Assembly: GCA_002077065.1 (NCBI GenBank)
Contig: NAJO01000074.1
Span: forward strand, 62,001-126,000
DNA length: 64,000 nt
Source: Cryoendolithus antarcticus
Lineage: Eukaryota > Ascomycota > Dothideomycetes > Cladosporiales > Cladosporiaceae
Reading direction: 5' to 3'
A program made the position numbers and the translations under genes. Of this stretch, positions 21,470 through 32,925 are shown piece by piece. Below the pieces are notes generated by a model. The model saw nothing but the letters and a program-made list of their open reading frames with translations. It ran no database searches and was not told where the DNA came from. How positions within the stretch are numbered: the first letter of the stretch is position 1; each line of letters begins with the position of its first letter.

Positions 21470-23911
21470 CTAGTCACCTCTACCACCTCTTCCTCGTCCG
21501 CGCCCGCGACTACTGCTACCCCTGCTCACACCTCTACTCGCCCCTCTTCCTCCACCTCTACCTCTGCCCCTCTCACCACCACCACCACCTCTGCTACCAC
21601 TCTTCTCCTTCCCACCCCTGACTCCGCCCCTAACCTCCCCAGCCAACCTCTCAGCCTTTCCCTTCTTCCACTCCAACCCCGCCTTCCTTTCATCCTTATC
21701 AAGCAACGCCTTCTTCTCCTTCCCGCTCAGCTTGCCCTTCTTCTTGGCCCTCTCGCCAGCCTCAACGCCATTCAACGCCACATTGCCCTTGGCCTTCGCC
21801 TCGACCTTGTCCTTCTCAGTCTGGAACCAAGTCTTCTTTGGCCGGGCTTGGATTTCGTCGTTGTATTTGACCATATTATCTGCTTTGCTGAGCTGCTTTT
21901 CGGTCGTGAGGAGAGCTTTCTCTTCTTTCTCTTCAACTAGCACGGCTTCGATCTCGTCCGCCATTGCGTCGATTCGTTCGGCGCAGGCATCTGCGTCTTT
22001 GGCATCGATAGTGCGCTGTCGGATTACGGCGCCTTGAGCTTTGGCGGCTTTGACGGCTGACTTTACGACTCTACGATCGGGCTCAGCGGCGAGCGTGCAA
22101 CTCTTACCCGTTCGGCCAGCTCGAGCCGTACGTCCAACACGATGGAGGTAGATCTCGTGGCTTTGTGGCGCTTCATAGTTGATGACTGTCTCGATGCCCT
22201 TGATATCAAGACCTCGAGATGCAAGATCGGTCGCGAGTAGGAAGGATGCCGTGCCAGAGCGGAACGACTCAATGGCTTGGATACGCTGTTCTTGTGACAT
22301 TGAGCCGTGTAGCTCGGCGGCTTTGAGTCCGCAGAGCGCAAAGACAACGCGGACGTGATGAGCGGTCTTCTTCTGCCGGAAGAAGATAATCACCCGCTGA
22401 GTGTGGACGTGGAGGCAGAGGTGGAGCAGGTAGCCAAGACGCTTCTCCTCACGACCTGGACGAAGGCGGACGAACTCCTGGACTAGACCTGCGACTGTTG
22501 AGTTCTGACTATCGACCATCAGGCGGACTGGCTGTTGCAAGCCGACTCGGATGAGGTCGTCGACTTTGGACGTCATGGTGGCGGAGAAGAGCATGGTCTG
22601 CCTGCTCTTGGGTATCGTAGTGAGAATCTCGTTCAACTCATCGGCGAAACCTTCCTCGAGCATACGATCTGCTTCGTCGAGTACCAGAATCTCGATTGTG
22701 TCCACTGCAAAGGAGGAAGAATTGCGCATAAAGTCTATGAATCGACCGGGCGTGGCGATGACGATGTCAGGTCTTCGTTTGAGGTCTCGCTCTTGTTCGC
22801 GAGAGTTCAGACCACCGATTGCTTGAGCAAAAGTGATGTCCGTGAAGGCTGCGAGCTTCTTGGCGACAGCGAAACACTGCAAAGCAAGCTCACGCGTGGG
22901 CATAAGGATCGCGACCCGAGTTGTTGCCACCTTCTTCGGGCGGTATAGCAGACGTTCCAGAATGGGTATGACAAATGCAGCAGTCTTTCCTGATCCAGTC
23001 TGCGCTCCGCCCACGACATCTTTACCAAGCAAAGCCACTGGTATAGCTTTCCGTTGAATCGGTGTTGGTGCTGCGAAGCCGACGGACGATAGACCCTTCA
23101 AGATCGGCCTCGACAACGAGAGCGTTGAGAAGGAGTCACTGGTCGCCGAAAGCGACACTGGCTGTGCGTCAGCTGCTGGCTCTGGCGCGAAGAAGGCTTT
23201 CCTCTTCGCAGCCTCGACATGATCCTCGCGCTCCATATCTTCAGCACCTGACTCCTGCGCGATGTCATCTGGATGGGGGACTTGGTGTTCGGTTTCGTCT
23301 TCTTCGTCCTCGTCCTCATCCTGCCCTTCATTCGCCGATCCATCCTCGTCCTCGTCCTCATCGCCCTCCGCTTGATCACTCTCCTCGGCGTCCAGAGTCC
23401 CCATACCAAATCCTTCGCCCTCTACCTCGCTATCCTCTGCGAGTTCTTCGTCCTCGTCTCCTCCATTTGCCTCTTCGCCGTCGTCCTCCTCGCTATCATC
23501 TGCCGCATTCGTCGGCTCCACCACCTTCTCGTCTTCATCACCTTCACCACCTAACTTCCTTCTCTTGCCAGCTCTCCTCTCTATAATATCATCTAAGTCC
23601 ACCCCAGCATTTCCCTTGACCTCGCTTCCGCCCACATCCCAGGAATCGAAGTCCTCAAGTGCGCCTTGATCTTCGAGCTCAAAGTCGAAGTCTGAAGCTA
23701 GTCCGGCTTCGTTCTCCGAATCATCATTGTGGACAGGTTGGACTGGAGGAGCTGCAGCTGGGGCTGAGCGTTTGCGCTTCTTGTCTTTGCGTTCGGCGGG
23801 GCTTTTGCGTAGGGCTTTTGGGGCGGGAGGGAGATCATGGTCGGACTCTGAGGCGAGAGAAGCAGCGTCTGAGAGCGTGCCTACAAAGTCGTCGTCGAGA
23901 AAGGGAGACAT
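21470..23911 (-). CDS. DRS1: DEAD-box RNA helicase Drs1 (DDX27)
   Basis: Nucleolar ATP-dependent helicase needed for 27S pre-rRNA processing and 60S subunit assembly. Single exon, 813 residues. N-terminal ~1-240 is very acidic (Asp/Glu runs at 135-215) with basic nuclear-localisation patches ([14 protein letters not shown]). Helicase core: Q-motif region GFAAPTPIQ (~278-286), motif I AQTGSGKT (303-310), PTRELA (338-343), TPGR (387-390), DEAD (412-415), SAT (443-445), [11 protein letters not shown] (560-570) and [11 protein letters not shown] (590-600). The C-terminal tail is Lys-rich and ends in Gly/Arg/Ser RGG-type repeats. All catalytic motifs are intact and the length fits fungal Drs1. Confidence 0.95.
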   Translation of the reverse strand: MSPFLDDDFVGTLSDAASLASESDHDLPPAPKALRKSPAERKDKKRKRSAPAAAPPVQPVHNDDSENEAGLASDFDFELEDQGALEDFDSWDVGGSEVKGNAGVDLDDIIERRAGKRRKLGGEGDEDEKVVEPTNAADDSEEDDGEEANGGDEDEELAEDSEVEGEGFGMGTLDAEESDQAEGDEDEDEDGSANEGQDEDEDEEDETEHQVPHPDDIAQESGAEDMEREDHVEAAKRKAFFAPEPAADAQPVSLSATSDSFSTLSLSRPILKGLSSVGFAAPTPIQRKAIPVALLGKDVVGGAQTGSGKTAAFVIPILERLLYRPKKVATTRVAILMPTRELALQCFAVAKKLAAFTDITFAQAIGGLNSREQERDLKRRPDIVIATPGRFIDFMRNSSSFAVDTIEILVLDEADRMLEEGFADELNEILTTIPKSRQTMLFSATMTSKVDDLIRVGLQQPVRLMVDSQNSTVAGLVQEFVRLRPGREEKRLGYLLHLCLHVHTQRVIIFFRQKKTAHHVRVVFALCGLKAAELHGSMSQEQRIQAIESFRSGTASFLLATDLASRGLDIKGIETVINYEAPQSHEIYLHRVGRTARAGRTGKSCTLAAEPDRRVVKSAVKAAKAQGAVIRQRTIDAKDADACAERIDAMADEIEAVLVEEKEEKALLTTEKQLSKADNMVKYNDEIQARPKKTWFQTEKDKVEAKAKGNVALNGVEAGERAKKKGKLSGKEKKALLDKDERKAGLEWKKGKAERLAGEVRGGVRGGKEKSGSRGGGGGERGRGRGGGRGASRGVSRGSSSRGRGRGRGGRGD

Positions 23912-24406
23912 TGCGCAGTCTGATATGCGTAAATAACAGTACTTCGCAGTTCAAGCTCATCTGTGGACTGCGACTTTTTTGAGATTCTGAGGAGTTGCCA
24001 GATTGGGCAAGCCGAGAACCTTCATGCATCGCGACATGTGGAAATGGATTGGAGGGCATTGATTGATGTATGTGTATTATGCTACACCGTCCTGGCACCA
24101 ATTCGGACTTGTCTAACAAGGTGCCGTGATCGAGATTTCTCGACCGTTTCCCATCCGTGCCATAAGGTATACGGCATTGCCCAGTACATCGTAGACCGAT
24201 CTTGTCATGGATACAGTAGGCCTCACCCCATCTCCAAGCCGACGCTTGATCACGAGGTCAGCGACCGGGCAGACATTCAGCGTTTGTCCCTGTTTCGACG
24301 CTGCGGATCTGTTACACACAATGGCTGAAAATCGAGTGCCGGTCGTTCGTCCATGGCTTACGGCTCTGAGTAGGACCTCGCATTCGGTTCGATGGTCTAT
24401 GATCGT
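23912..24406. other. Intergenic spacer (DRS1 promoter / LSM7 3' flank)
   Basis: About 0.5 kb without recognisable genes; DRS1 and LSM7 lie in tandem on the minus strand. Confidence 0.5.
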
Positions 24407-24926
24407 TCACTCATCGTCATCGTCGGCCTGCACAAATGGATTCTCGATCTCCTCGCTGCCATCAACGGGCGAGATCAAAACGAGCAGAGTGCCTCGGGCG
24501 ACCAGAAGACCTAGGTTTCGCGTGCTCGTATTGCCTTCTTCATCTGCACAGGTCATAGTCAGCAGAGCAATCGAGATCAACTCTTGTGAACGTTAAGGTA
24601 GCTTACCTCTCGTGGCCTCCTTAACATCGTCCAGCACCAGATTCATCAGTTGGTCGAAGCCCTTGAGCGTACCGGTGACTTCGGTGTTCAAAGTCAGCGA
24701 ATGATTCCAACTCACTAGACCACGATGGATTGTGGCACTCACCTTCTCTCCCTCCACTGAATTTCACAGTAATCTGCTTGTCGACGTACTTGTTCAAGTC
24801 AATGATCGACTCCTTCTTGCGCTCGGCACCGGCGGCGGCGCCACCACGTCCCCCTCTATCGCCTCCTCCACGACCGCCACGGCCACCCCGATCACCTCTG
24901 CCGCGAAAGTTGCCTCGTTCTGACAT
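24407..24926 (-). CDS. LSM7: Sm-like protein LSm7
   Basis: Subunit of the LSm1-7 (cytoplasmic mRNA decapping) and LSm2-8 (U6 snRNA) rings. Three exons: 24926-24743, 24678-24607 and 24543-24407, coding for 130 residues; all junctions restore the frame. The Sm1 motif spans the first intron (KYVDKQITVKFSGGRE then VTGTLKGFDQLMNLVLDDV) and Sm2 lies in exon 3 (LGLLVARGTLLVLISPVDGS). The N-terminal ~35 residues are Arg/Gly-rich, as I recall for LSm7 of other filamentous fungi, and end before the ring-forming domain. The 72-nt middle exon and the last exon are easily missed in ORF scans. Divergent from the Zn2Cys6 gene at 25.9 kb. Confidence 0.95.
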
Positions 24927-25870
24927 GTTTGTGGTGATGTAGGATCAAATGTAGGTCAGTGGATGTTTGTAGGCGTGGATAGAGAGAGGCAAAAGTCACG
25001 ACGCTACCAAGAACTTTTGACCGTGAGTTGAACAGGCATCGAAACATTCACAATATAGGTGGGCACGCGAGTGACAAAAGAAGCGGACCACTCGATAATG
25101 GCTCACCGTCGGCACTGCTCGTATGCACTGCACTGCAATGATGAAGAGCTGTCAGTGATATCTAGGAGAGCGGCCGAAGGGACAGCATTCTCTCCAACAG
25201 CGTGCATACTGATTCACTGTTGCGGTGCTGCGTACGTCAGCACTCTCGAACGTTGTGAATCACGGATTGATCCGCTTCTTCTGTCACTTGCGTGGTGGGG
25301 TCGAACATTCGTTGCCGGCGCCGTGTGCGCGTACCATTCGTTACGGACTATACAAGATCGCTTGCCATACTCTCCAGTAGGTATGCATATAGTGATCGCT
25401 CACTTATGCGCAGTCCTGGACCATCGGATGCACAGCGACTTTGACCATTGGAACGGGATCCGCTACGCTACAAATGGCTAGACCAGCAGGTGGCGCGGCG
25501 GTGTCGTTCCTGCCCAGTCCCACTCCCTCGATTTCTTACACGCTTTGAGCAGCATAATAATTCAAGAATGGTAAATACGTGATCATTCACACGAACGACG
25601 CTACTCTTCACTAGCACAACAGTGTCAGCGAGAGGACAGCAAAATTGGTCACGCAAGTCAACCACCATTCACTCGCGCGTCGCGCGGGAAACGTTGTAAG
25701 CCCTGGTGGGGTGGCGGAGCGGCACCGGCACCAAGGGCGCACCCTCGTCCCAAGCCTGCAAGTTCACTTTCCCCCTCTCCCCCTTTCTACACACACTCTC
25801 TCCTGCACCTCAATATGTTGCAACACATATCGCTCATCTGACACACCTCCGCCGTGACAACACCGCTATC
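24927..25870. promoter_or_regulatory. Divergent promoter region, LSM7 / Zn2Cys6 gene
   Basis: About 0.94 kb between two divergent start codons. The last ~100 bases before 25871 are C/T-rich, like a 5' UTR. No ORF or RNA gene is convincing, and no specific site is proposed. Confidence 0.5.
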
Positions 25871-28081
25871 ATGGCCTCCATGAGTCCGGCCCCGGTAGCG
25901 ATGTCGACTCCCGCTCCCGACGCTGTTGCAAATTCGGCAGCCTTGAAGCGCAAACGAAGTCCCAGCATCTCCGCTGGCACCCCATCAGCCACGCAACAAC
26001 CCGCTGCAAAGGCGCCGAAGACAGCGGCGACTAACCAACTCAGCATCAACTATCTTGCGCGCCAGTCACAAGAAGACTTGCCACTCATCAACAAGGACGC
26101 AACACTTCCGAACTTACTGCATTTGCTATCTCAATACAGCAACATTCTCGATCGCCATGAGTCTCTTGCATCAAACCTGGGTGCGAGACCACTCGGACCG
26201 ATCTTGATCAAGCGATTCGAGCGCTGCTTCGACGCGCCACCCAAGGTTATCGCATCGCATTACAAAGGCGCGTCTGCCCATACTTCAGACGAAGTTCCGC
26301 AAGGTCACATCACGTGGCTGGAGGTGATCGAGTTTGCGCGATCCCATCCGGCTCAGTTCACGCTTGCCACGTTCTCGGAAGGCCGAAGAGTGTGCCAGTT
26401 CTACTACCCACAAAAGCAGCTTCGCGTACAAGTCAGCGAGGAGGATTACCTCTTCATAAACAGTGGGAGATGTCAGGAGCTTATCCCGCCTCTGCCGATC
26501 TGGGAGGATGAGGAGAAAGAAGTCGGAACCTGCGATGTCCTCGAGGCGAAGCTTAAGGAGCTTACGAATGTAGCGGACATGGTGGCAGCGCGGACGAGAC
26601 AGCTAGGACATCGCTTGAAAGGCCGACGCGCAGCTATACTCGAGCGTCGTGCAGATGGAGGCATAGGTACGCCAGCAAAGGCGAACGCTTTGCAGACTAC
26701 AACCGCACCATCCACTCAAGCCGGAGGTACGCCCTTCACCGCAGTGAATGGACTTGCTAATGGTGAAGCGAGTCAAGGTGCGGAACTAGTCAGCAGCGCA
26801 ACCGTCCGGAACGACCTCCTACGACACTTTGAGAGCTTGCCTCACAACCAGCCTCAGCCTCAAGGACGAGTCAGTCAGTCACGACACTCTGTCGTGGCGT
26901 CAATGGACGCCACAAATGCGTTGACGTCTGAAAGAATCAATGGCTTGACATCATCCCACGATCATCACAATATCACGGCACCTTCCTCGACCTCCTCGCT
27001 CTCTCCAGTCCCGACGGAGCTCTTCGCAGCGCCCAGCACCATCACCAAGCCTCCTCTCGACCCTACACAATCTTCAGCCTACAGCTATGCCCCCCATTCT
27101 GCAAGCAAGCACAACTTCTCTCGCCCACTACCGCCAGCTCTCGAGTCATCCCAGCCCTTCCGACCACTCTGTCAAGCTCACATGGACGCTCTTCCTCGAG
27201 GTACGCGTGTCCTACCACCCTGCGATAGGTGCCGCAGGCTGCGGATGGACTGCGTTAAGAACCTCACGAGCTGTGCTGGCTGCACGAAGAAGCACGCGCG
27301 TTGCCATTGGCGAGATGTCGGTAGGGACGAACTCGATCGTCTGGAAGCGCTGTTCGAGAGCAACGCCCAAGCCAACCCTCATCATGGTCAGAGCTACGAC
27401 GGAACTGCGGACTACGGCTACGCTGCACAGGACATGGGTTGGGATGCTCATCAGGCTGGTGGTATTGCTAGCTATGGCGATGGTACAGACTACGGTGCTG
27501 GTGCGTATGGTGGTGCAGGAGGCTATGGTGAGGAGTACGAGAGTGAAGACGATGATAGCAATCCGCTGGAGGATCTGGAAGCGCTTGGGGAGCAGGAAGA
27601 GCAGGAACGTGTCGATGCTGAGGGAATGAAGGGAGCTAGAGAGCTTGTCCGTGTGGCCGTCGAGAAGGCGAAGTCGGAGCTGCCACCTGGCGGCGACGAC
27701 GCATGGGCCGAGGTCCCGGGTGAGGACATCAACGGGGAGGCCACTATGCAAGATGTGGCATCCGCTGAGCCTCACGACGTGGTTCCCGGCGGACCCGTCA
27801 ATGGCGTAGCTGCCGTTGATGCGCTGCTGGAGGATGCCGTGGACGGATTGCCGACGAGAGACATTGCACTTGAGGTACCGCTTGCATCGGCAGAGCCTGC
27901 GCCCGCATCCACTACGGCTGTCGAGACAGAGCAGCCCGCGACCGTCATGAGCCACGAGATGAGCCACTGGCTGCCTATTGAGACTGAGGAGGAGCATAAG
28001 AAGGCAGAGGTGGAGCCGCAGCCTGCTGTGATCAATGTCGAGCAGGGGTTCGGAGGCGGTTTCAAGGCTGTGAACGGCTGA
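25871..28081 (+). CDS. Protein with internal Zn2Cys6-type cluster
   Basis: Single exon, 736 residues from the ATG at 25871 (MASMSPAPVAMSTPAPD). The frame is open further upstream only to a GTG at 25706. A basic Lys/Arg patch (ALKRKRSPS) lies near residue 24. Residues ~60-270 look folded (conserved-looking GARPLGPILIKRFERCFDAP; YLFINSGRCQELIPPLPIWE). At residues 451-478 there is a six-cysteine pattern C-x2-C-x6-C-x6-C-x2-C-x6-C with a basic loop (CDRCRRLRMDC), matching the Zn2Cys6 binuclear cluster of fungal regulators. It is unusual that the cluster is central and that no fungal-specific transcription-factor domain follows. Instead there is a Gly/Tyr/Asp-rich stretch (~495-550), then acidic, Ala/Val/Pro-rich sequence. 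Probably nuclear; target and name unknown. Confidence 0.8.
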   Translation: MASMSPAPVAMSTPAPDAVANSAALKRKRSPSISAGTPSATQQPAAKAPKTAATNQLSINYLARQSQEDLPLINKDATLPNLLHLLSQYSNILDRHESLASNLGARPLGPILIKRFERCFDAPPKVIASHYKGASAHTSDEVPQGHITWLEVIEFARSHPAQFTLATFSEGRRVCQFYYPQKQLRVQVSEEDYLFINSGRCQELIPPLPIWEDEEKEVGTCDVLEAKLKELTNVADMVAARTRQLGHRLKGRRAAILERRADGGIGTPAKANALQTTTAPSTQAGGTPFTAVNGLANGEASQGAELVSSATVRNDLLRHFESLPHNQPQPQGRVSQSRHSVVASMDATNALTSERINGLTSSHDHHNITAPSSTSSLSPVPTELFAAPSTITKPPLDPTQSSAYSYAPHSASKHNFSRPLPPALESSQPFRPLCQAHMDALPRGTRVLPPCDRCRRLRMDCVKNLTSCAGCTKKHARCHWRDVGRDELDRLEALFESNAQANPHHGQSYDGTADYGYAAQDMGWDAHQAGGIASYGDGTDYGAGAYGGAGGYGEEYESEDDDSNPLEDLEALGEQEEQERVDAEGMKGARELVRVAVEKAKSELPPGGDDAWAEVPGEDINGEATMQDVASAEPHDVVPGGPVNGVAAVDALLEDAVDGLPTRDIALEVPLASAEPAPASTTAVETEQPATVMSHEMSHWLPIETEEEHKKAEVEPQPAVINVEQGFGGGFKAVNG

Positions 28082-29086
28082 TAGAAAGCGAGCGATGAGG
28101 GTAGCTATTCTTATGCACACGTATAGACTAGAAACATGCATCACGAGGAGCAGTCTGCTCAGGAACAATGCTGCCTCTGCACGTCTGCTACACGGCGGCA
28201 TTGCGCCAAACGGACAGTCAGTGCGGGCTTCTCATACAGTAGCATAGGCCCTTGGGCTCGATGCGTGAGAGCCTGCATGTTAATCCTCTTTGATGATACT
28301 GTGGCCTCAGGCATTCAAACCTTCCAGCACTGTTCGCTTGAGCATCCCCGCGGTTGATCGCTCCTGCCCTACTCTCAGCTCCCCTCAAAACACATCACAT
28401 CCGTTCATCTACAATGCAGATGCCCGGAAGAATGCCCTCTCTCACATGACGCTCTGAGCGGTGAAGAAGGCTGGTCCTCGTTGCTATGCGGCTGCATGTA
28501 GCAGCGTCGCCGAACAGCCGGCGGCGCTATGCAGAGTCGATCGTAGTGGGGCACCTGCAATACTCCAGATTCGCGTCATGGGTTCCGACGATCACCCTCA
28601 TATCTCTACTCCAGACAGTGCTATCCCGGCCCAGCCTCCACTGAGGTCTGGACGAAGCTATCGAATGGGTTGAACTCGTCAATAGGTCGAAGATAGGCAC
28701 TGCTCTAGATGCTGCAGGGCTCGTTGCTTAGCCGTTCTAGCTCCAGACTCTACGATGCAGTGGATCATGTGTCACTCACCGCGGTGCTACTGCACCCAGC
28801 CGTCCACGGGACGTACGACTAGCTGTGCTCTAGCTCGAGCAAAGCAAGATCCAGCCTCGCACGTGTGGACGCCACAACGAGCTCGACGCGCATACGGTAC
28901 GTCAGTGTTTTGGAGAGCTCCATTACTTCTTTCCCCATTCACGACCATCCTCTCTCTATTACCTACATTGCTCATCCTTGCACTTGCCAATATTATCCAG
29001 GCAGAAGCTTGAGCTATAGTTCGTTGACAGCTTAGCGAACTTGATTGAAGCATCCGATCACGTTTGGTAGCAAGAAGTTCACCGCG
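28082..29086. other. Intergenic spacer (promoter of the repeat-protein gene)
   Basis: About 1 kb with only short, unconvincing ORFs. The stretch before 29087 should hold the promoter of the large repeat protein. Confidence 0.45.
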
Positions 29087-32000
29087 ATGGACAAGCTAAA
29101 GAAGATACTGTAAGTACACGTCTCCTCGAGCTATGTGACAAGCATGTGGGCTAATATGACCTCCTTAGCTCGCCCGGTTCCAAGCACGACGATGATGTGC
29201 TGTACAAGGACGGCGCCAACGTCGCTCCAGGTACTGTCGGCGAGAAGCACGCCGAGACCGGACTAGCAGGTGGAGCTCCATCTACACTGCAGACCAAGTC
29301 AGGCACCGAAGAGAAGGACAGTGGAATTCTGCGACAGATCGCCAACCCCGAGGGAGCGAAACACGACGATCTCGCATACGGCAACACCGCCACCGTTCAG
29401 TCTGGATCTGGAACAGGCGCGGCAACTGGCATTCCCAGCTCGACCGCTGGAACGCTAGGCAAAGGCGATAATGCTGAGTATCTGCAGACCAAGCCTGAGG
29501 CCGAGAAGAAAGATCATGGGATTCTGAGACAGATCATGAACCCGAGTGGCAACAAGTACGATGATGTGGCTCACGGCCAGACCGCTACCGTCGGCGGTGC
29601 CTCGTCGGAGCTTCCCACACGCTCAGCCGGCTCCTCGGCGCTGCCCTCCAGCAGCACGACTACAGGTACGCCGATCGGTCAACCTCTTCGCCCACAGCTT
29701 TCGGCAGAAAATGCGAGCACTGCTAGCATCAAGTCAGGAGTGCGTGGGCCATATGCCGATCAAGCTGACACGACGTCTGCTACAGGAGCCACCAACGATT
29801 CGCATCTTGGACGTGACACCGCACTTGGTGGCGCTGGCGCAGCTGGCGTTGCATCTGCAGTCATGGGTGCTGAGAAGCATCACTCCAACACTGGCAACGA
29901 GAACGTAGCTCCCTCATCCAGCGGTGAGCGCGCATTCCCACTCAGTGGCGGTGCTACGACTGGCTCGACTACACAGTCGTCTTCCAACCCGCTTACTTCG
30001 GGAACATCGAGCAGCGGTCTTGGACATGGCTCCTCCCTCACGAACCCGTCATCCACTTCCACCTCGACCGCTCCCGGTTCCGACTCCATCCCTGCAATTG
30101 CTGGCTGGGCAGGACACGATCACGAACACCAACCTCACGGCTTCGCAGGCGACCCATGCGGTCCAGGCGAAGAGTCTCCAGTGCCAGGCTACGTCCACCA
30201 TGCCAAGGGCCCGCACTCGACCGACATAGCCAACAGACTCGACCCGCACGTACCTGGTGAATTTCCCAGTGAGAGCGGTCTGGACAGGCATGCACCAGGC
30301 GGTTCGTCCAGCGCTCTTGCTCCTGGCAGCACTGCTGGCAGCGGCATCTTGGGCGGTGGACTCGGCTCCTCGTCCAACAGAGTCGACGACACGGTACCGA
30401 GCAACGCGCCAGTGAGTGGTGCTTTGGGCACTGCGCCTATCCGCTCGAGCGAGCCTGAGGCTGCCGGAATCAGTGGATCTCACCATGGCCGGGACGCTGC
30501 GCTCGCTGGCGGTGCAGGAGCTGCTGGACTCGGAGCTTACGAGGCGACAAAGCATCACGGAGAGCCTTCGTCCAGTGGTCTCACTGGCGGTCAGACTGCA
30601 CCGTCGAGCAGTCTTGGTGGGCAGAGCGCATTCCCGAGTTCGTCTCAGCCGCTAGCGAGCTCTGGTCTGAGTGGTACCTCATCTGGACCGCTCAGTGGTT
30701 CGAGCGCCACGCAGCCGCAGTCCTCTGCTCTCGGCTCTTCATCTAGCCCACTTGGTAGTTCCAGCAACACACAACCGCAGTCCTCTGAGCACCACTACGG
30801 TCGCGACGCCGCCCTAGCTGGTGGTGCAGGTGCAGCGGGCCTAGGAGCGTACGAGGCAACTAGGGACCACAACACTCCTTCGTCCACCACTGCTGGTGGA
30901 CCTCTGTCCAGCCACTCTCCCACAAGTGGAAGCAGCGTCCTGCCCACGGGCAGCTCAGGCCAACGCACGAACATGGACAGCGTCGCTGACGCACCTCTGT
31001 CTGGTTCTCAGCAGACGCAGCCTGAGCACCATTACGGCCGTGACGCTGGTATTGCTGGCGGCGCTGGTGCTTTGGGTCTAGGCGCTTATGAGGCGACCAA
31101 GAACCGTGACGCTCCTACATCTTCCTCAACCGGCGGTCTGTCGAGCCATGCTCCGACCACCCAGGGCTCGAACATCGATAGCACCACCTCTGCTCTACCG
31201 TCCAGCTCAACTCAGCAGCCTGAGCATCACTACGGTCGCGACGCTGGCCTAGCCGGCGGCGCTGGAGCAGCAGGCATCGGAGCCTACGAGGCTAAGAAGC
31301 ACCACGACTCCGCCCCTACACAATCTGGCAGCACGCCTCTCACACAAGCCAGCCCAGCGACTCAAGCATCCGCCACAGGCCCCGCGTACGACACCACGCA
31401 GCCGAAGGAGCACCACTACGGCCGCGACGCCGCTGCCGTCGGCGGCGCAGGCGCAGCAGGTTACGCAGTCCACGAAGGATTGGACGACAAGAAAGCCGAG
31501 AAGCTCGAGAAGAAGCATGAGAAGGAGATCGAGAAGGAGGAGAAGCACCATGCCAAGGATGAGAAGAAGCGCGAGAAGGAGGCTGAGAAGGAGGGCAAGA
31601 AGTACATGAAAGAGTCTGAGCACGAGCATAACAAGTTGCACAAGGATGCGCCGGAGGAGAAGAAGCCGAGTCTTATTCATCGGATCCTGCATCCCGGAGA
31701 GAAGAAGCATGACGAGGCTGCTGTGGCTGGTGCGACTGGAGCTGGTGCTGTTGGTGCGACGGAAGGCCACCGCAGCACGTCCGATCGCCCCTACGGGCTC
31801 GAGCTCAAGGAGGCAGACGAGGCACGCCACGCGGAGCATCAGCGCAAGCTTGAGCGCGACGGTGTACTTGCTGGTACTGGCGTCGCTGGTGTTGGCGCTG
31901 CGGGTGCTGCTGCTGCCCACCACGGCTCCAGCTCCACCTCCGCGGCTCACGAGACGCCGGGCACCATGTTCAACACCTCCGCTGGCGAGCACAACACGCC

Positions 32001-32661
32001 TTCTCACGGTACGGGTGCTGCAGGTACTGCGGGTGCTGCAGGGCTTGCGGGTACCGCTGCGGGCCACCACGGTCCACAGGCTGGCGTCGTCACGACCGAT
32101 GTGCCAAAGGCGCCGCTGAGCGAGGTCCAGCGTAACGCTGACCATGAGCTCGACATCCCGCCGCCATCCACGGAGCCGCATGTCACGCATCAGCCTGGTG
32201 TTGTGACTGGTGACGTCCCAAAGGCGCCATTGAGCGAGGTTCAGCGTAACGCCGACCACGAGCTCAATCTTCCTGGTCAATCTTCCCACGGCCTCGGCGC
32301 CGGCAGTGCGGCGGGCGCAGGTACCGCAGCTGGGCTGGGCAGCTCATCTGGCCTCGGCCACTCGTCCGGTCTCGGCAGCAGCACAGGTACAGGCAGCTCC
32401 GGTATGGTCACTGAGCCTCACACCGGCTTGCCCATGAACGTGGGTAAATACGGCGATGGACACGGTGGCACAGACGGTTCGTCGACTGTGCGGGGTTTGG
32501 AGGGGAGTGAGGGCGGAGTTGGCAGCACTGGGACGGGCGTAGGCAGCACGACGGGTGCAGGTAGTGGTGGCTTAGGCGGTGTGGGTCAGACTGGTGAAAC
32601 GGCACCGCATTCTTCGAAGCACGGTGGGAGTGCAGCCGGGAGCGGTATGATGGGTTTGTGA
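29087..32661 (+). CDS. Large Gly/Ser/His-rich repeat protein, disordered
   Basis: Two exons: 29087-29109 (MDKLKKI plus two bases) and 29169-32661, over a 59-nt intron (gtaagt..ccttag), giving 1171 residues. The protein has no signal peptide and is mostly disordered. Repeats: five clear copies of (H)HYGRDAALAGGAGAAGLGAYEA-like units starting at about 30481, 30791, 31028, 31225 and 31411, plus two weaker ones (~29800 and ~31851). A short motif, basic-x-IL-x-P-G/S-x-K-x-D-D/E, appears at the N-terminus (LKKILSPGSKHDDDV), twice as GILRQI.NP and once as HRILHPGEKKHDEA. Two copies of DVPKAPLSEVQRNADHEL lie near 32100-32270. A Lys/Glu-rich helix (~31480-31660) may form a coiled coil. Similar fungal proteins are variously annotated; function is unknown, with stress or cell-periphery roles only guesses. 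Confidence 0.85.
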
Positions 32662-32925
32662 GGGAGATGATGGGGGGGCACTTGACGGCTGATTAAATGT
32701 ATTTGAGCTTGCATGATTGCGGATAATGATACTCTTGACTCCACTTACGCCGTGACCCAGCGCAAGGGGTAGGTGTAGTCTACATCCCATCCATCGAGCT
32801 AGTCCCAAGGCTTGCTATCCCTTTGCACGCCCATACTCATCTCCTAAAAGCTCCCCCAGGTCGCGAACCAGACTCCCACACCACCACACCTTCCATACCT
32901 ATCACCCTAGTCCAGTCATTTCCTA

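Noticed and set aside
27212..28201. 329-codon ORF on the minus strand
   Set aside because: Antisense to the Zn2Cys6 protein gene; no recognisable features and no conserved-looking motif.
31249..32289. 346-codon ORF on the minus strand
   Set aside because: It is antisense to the repeat protein; GC-rich codons with few A/T third bases leave several frames open. Its Leu/Val/Arg-rich translation has no domain.
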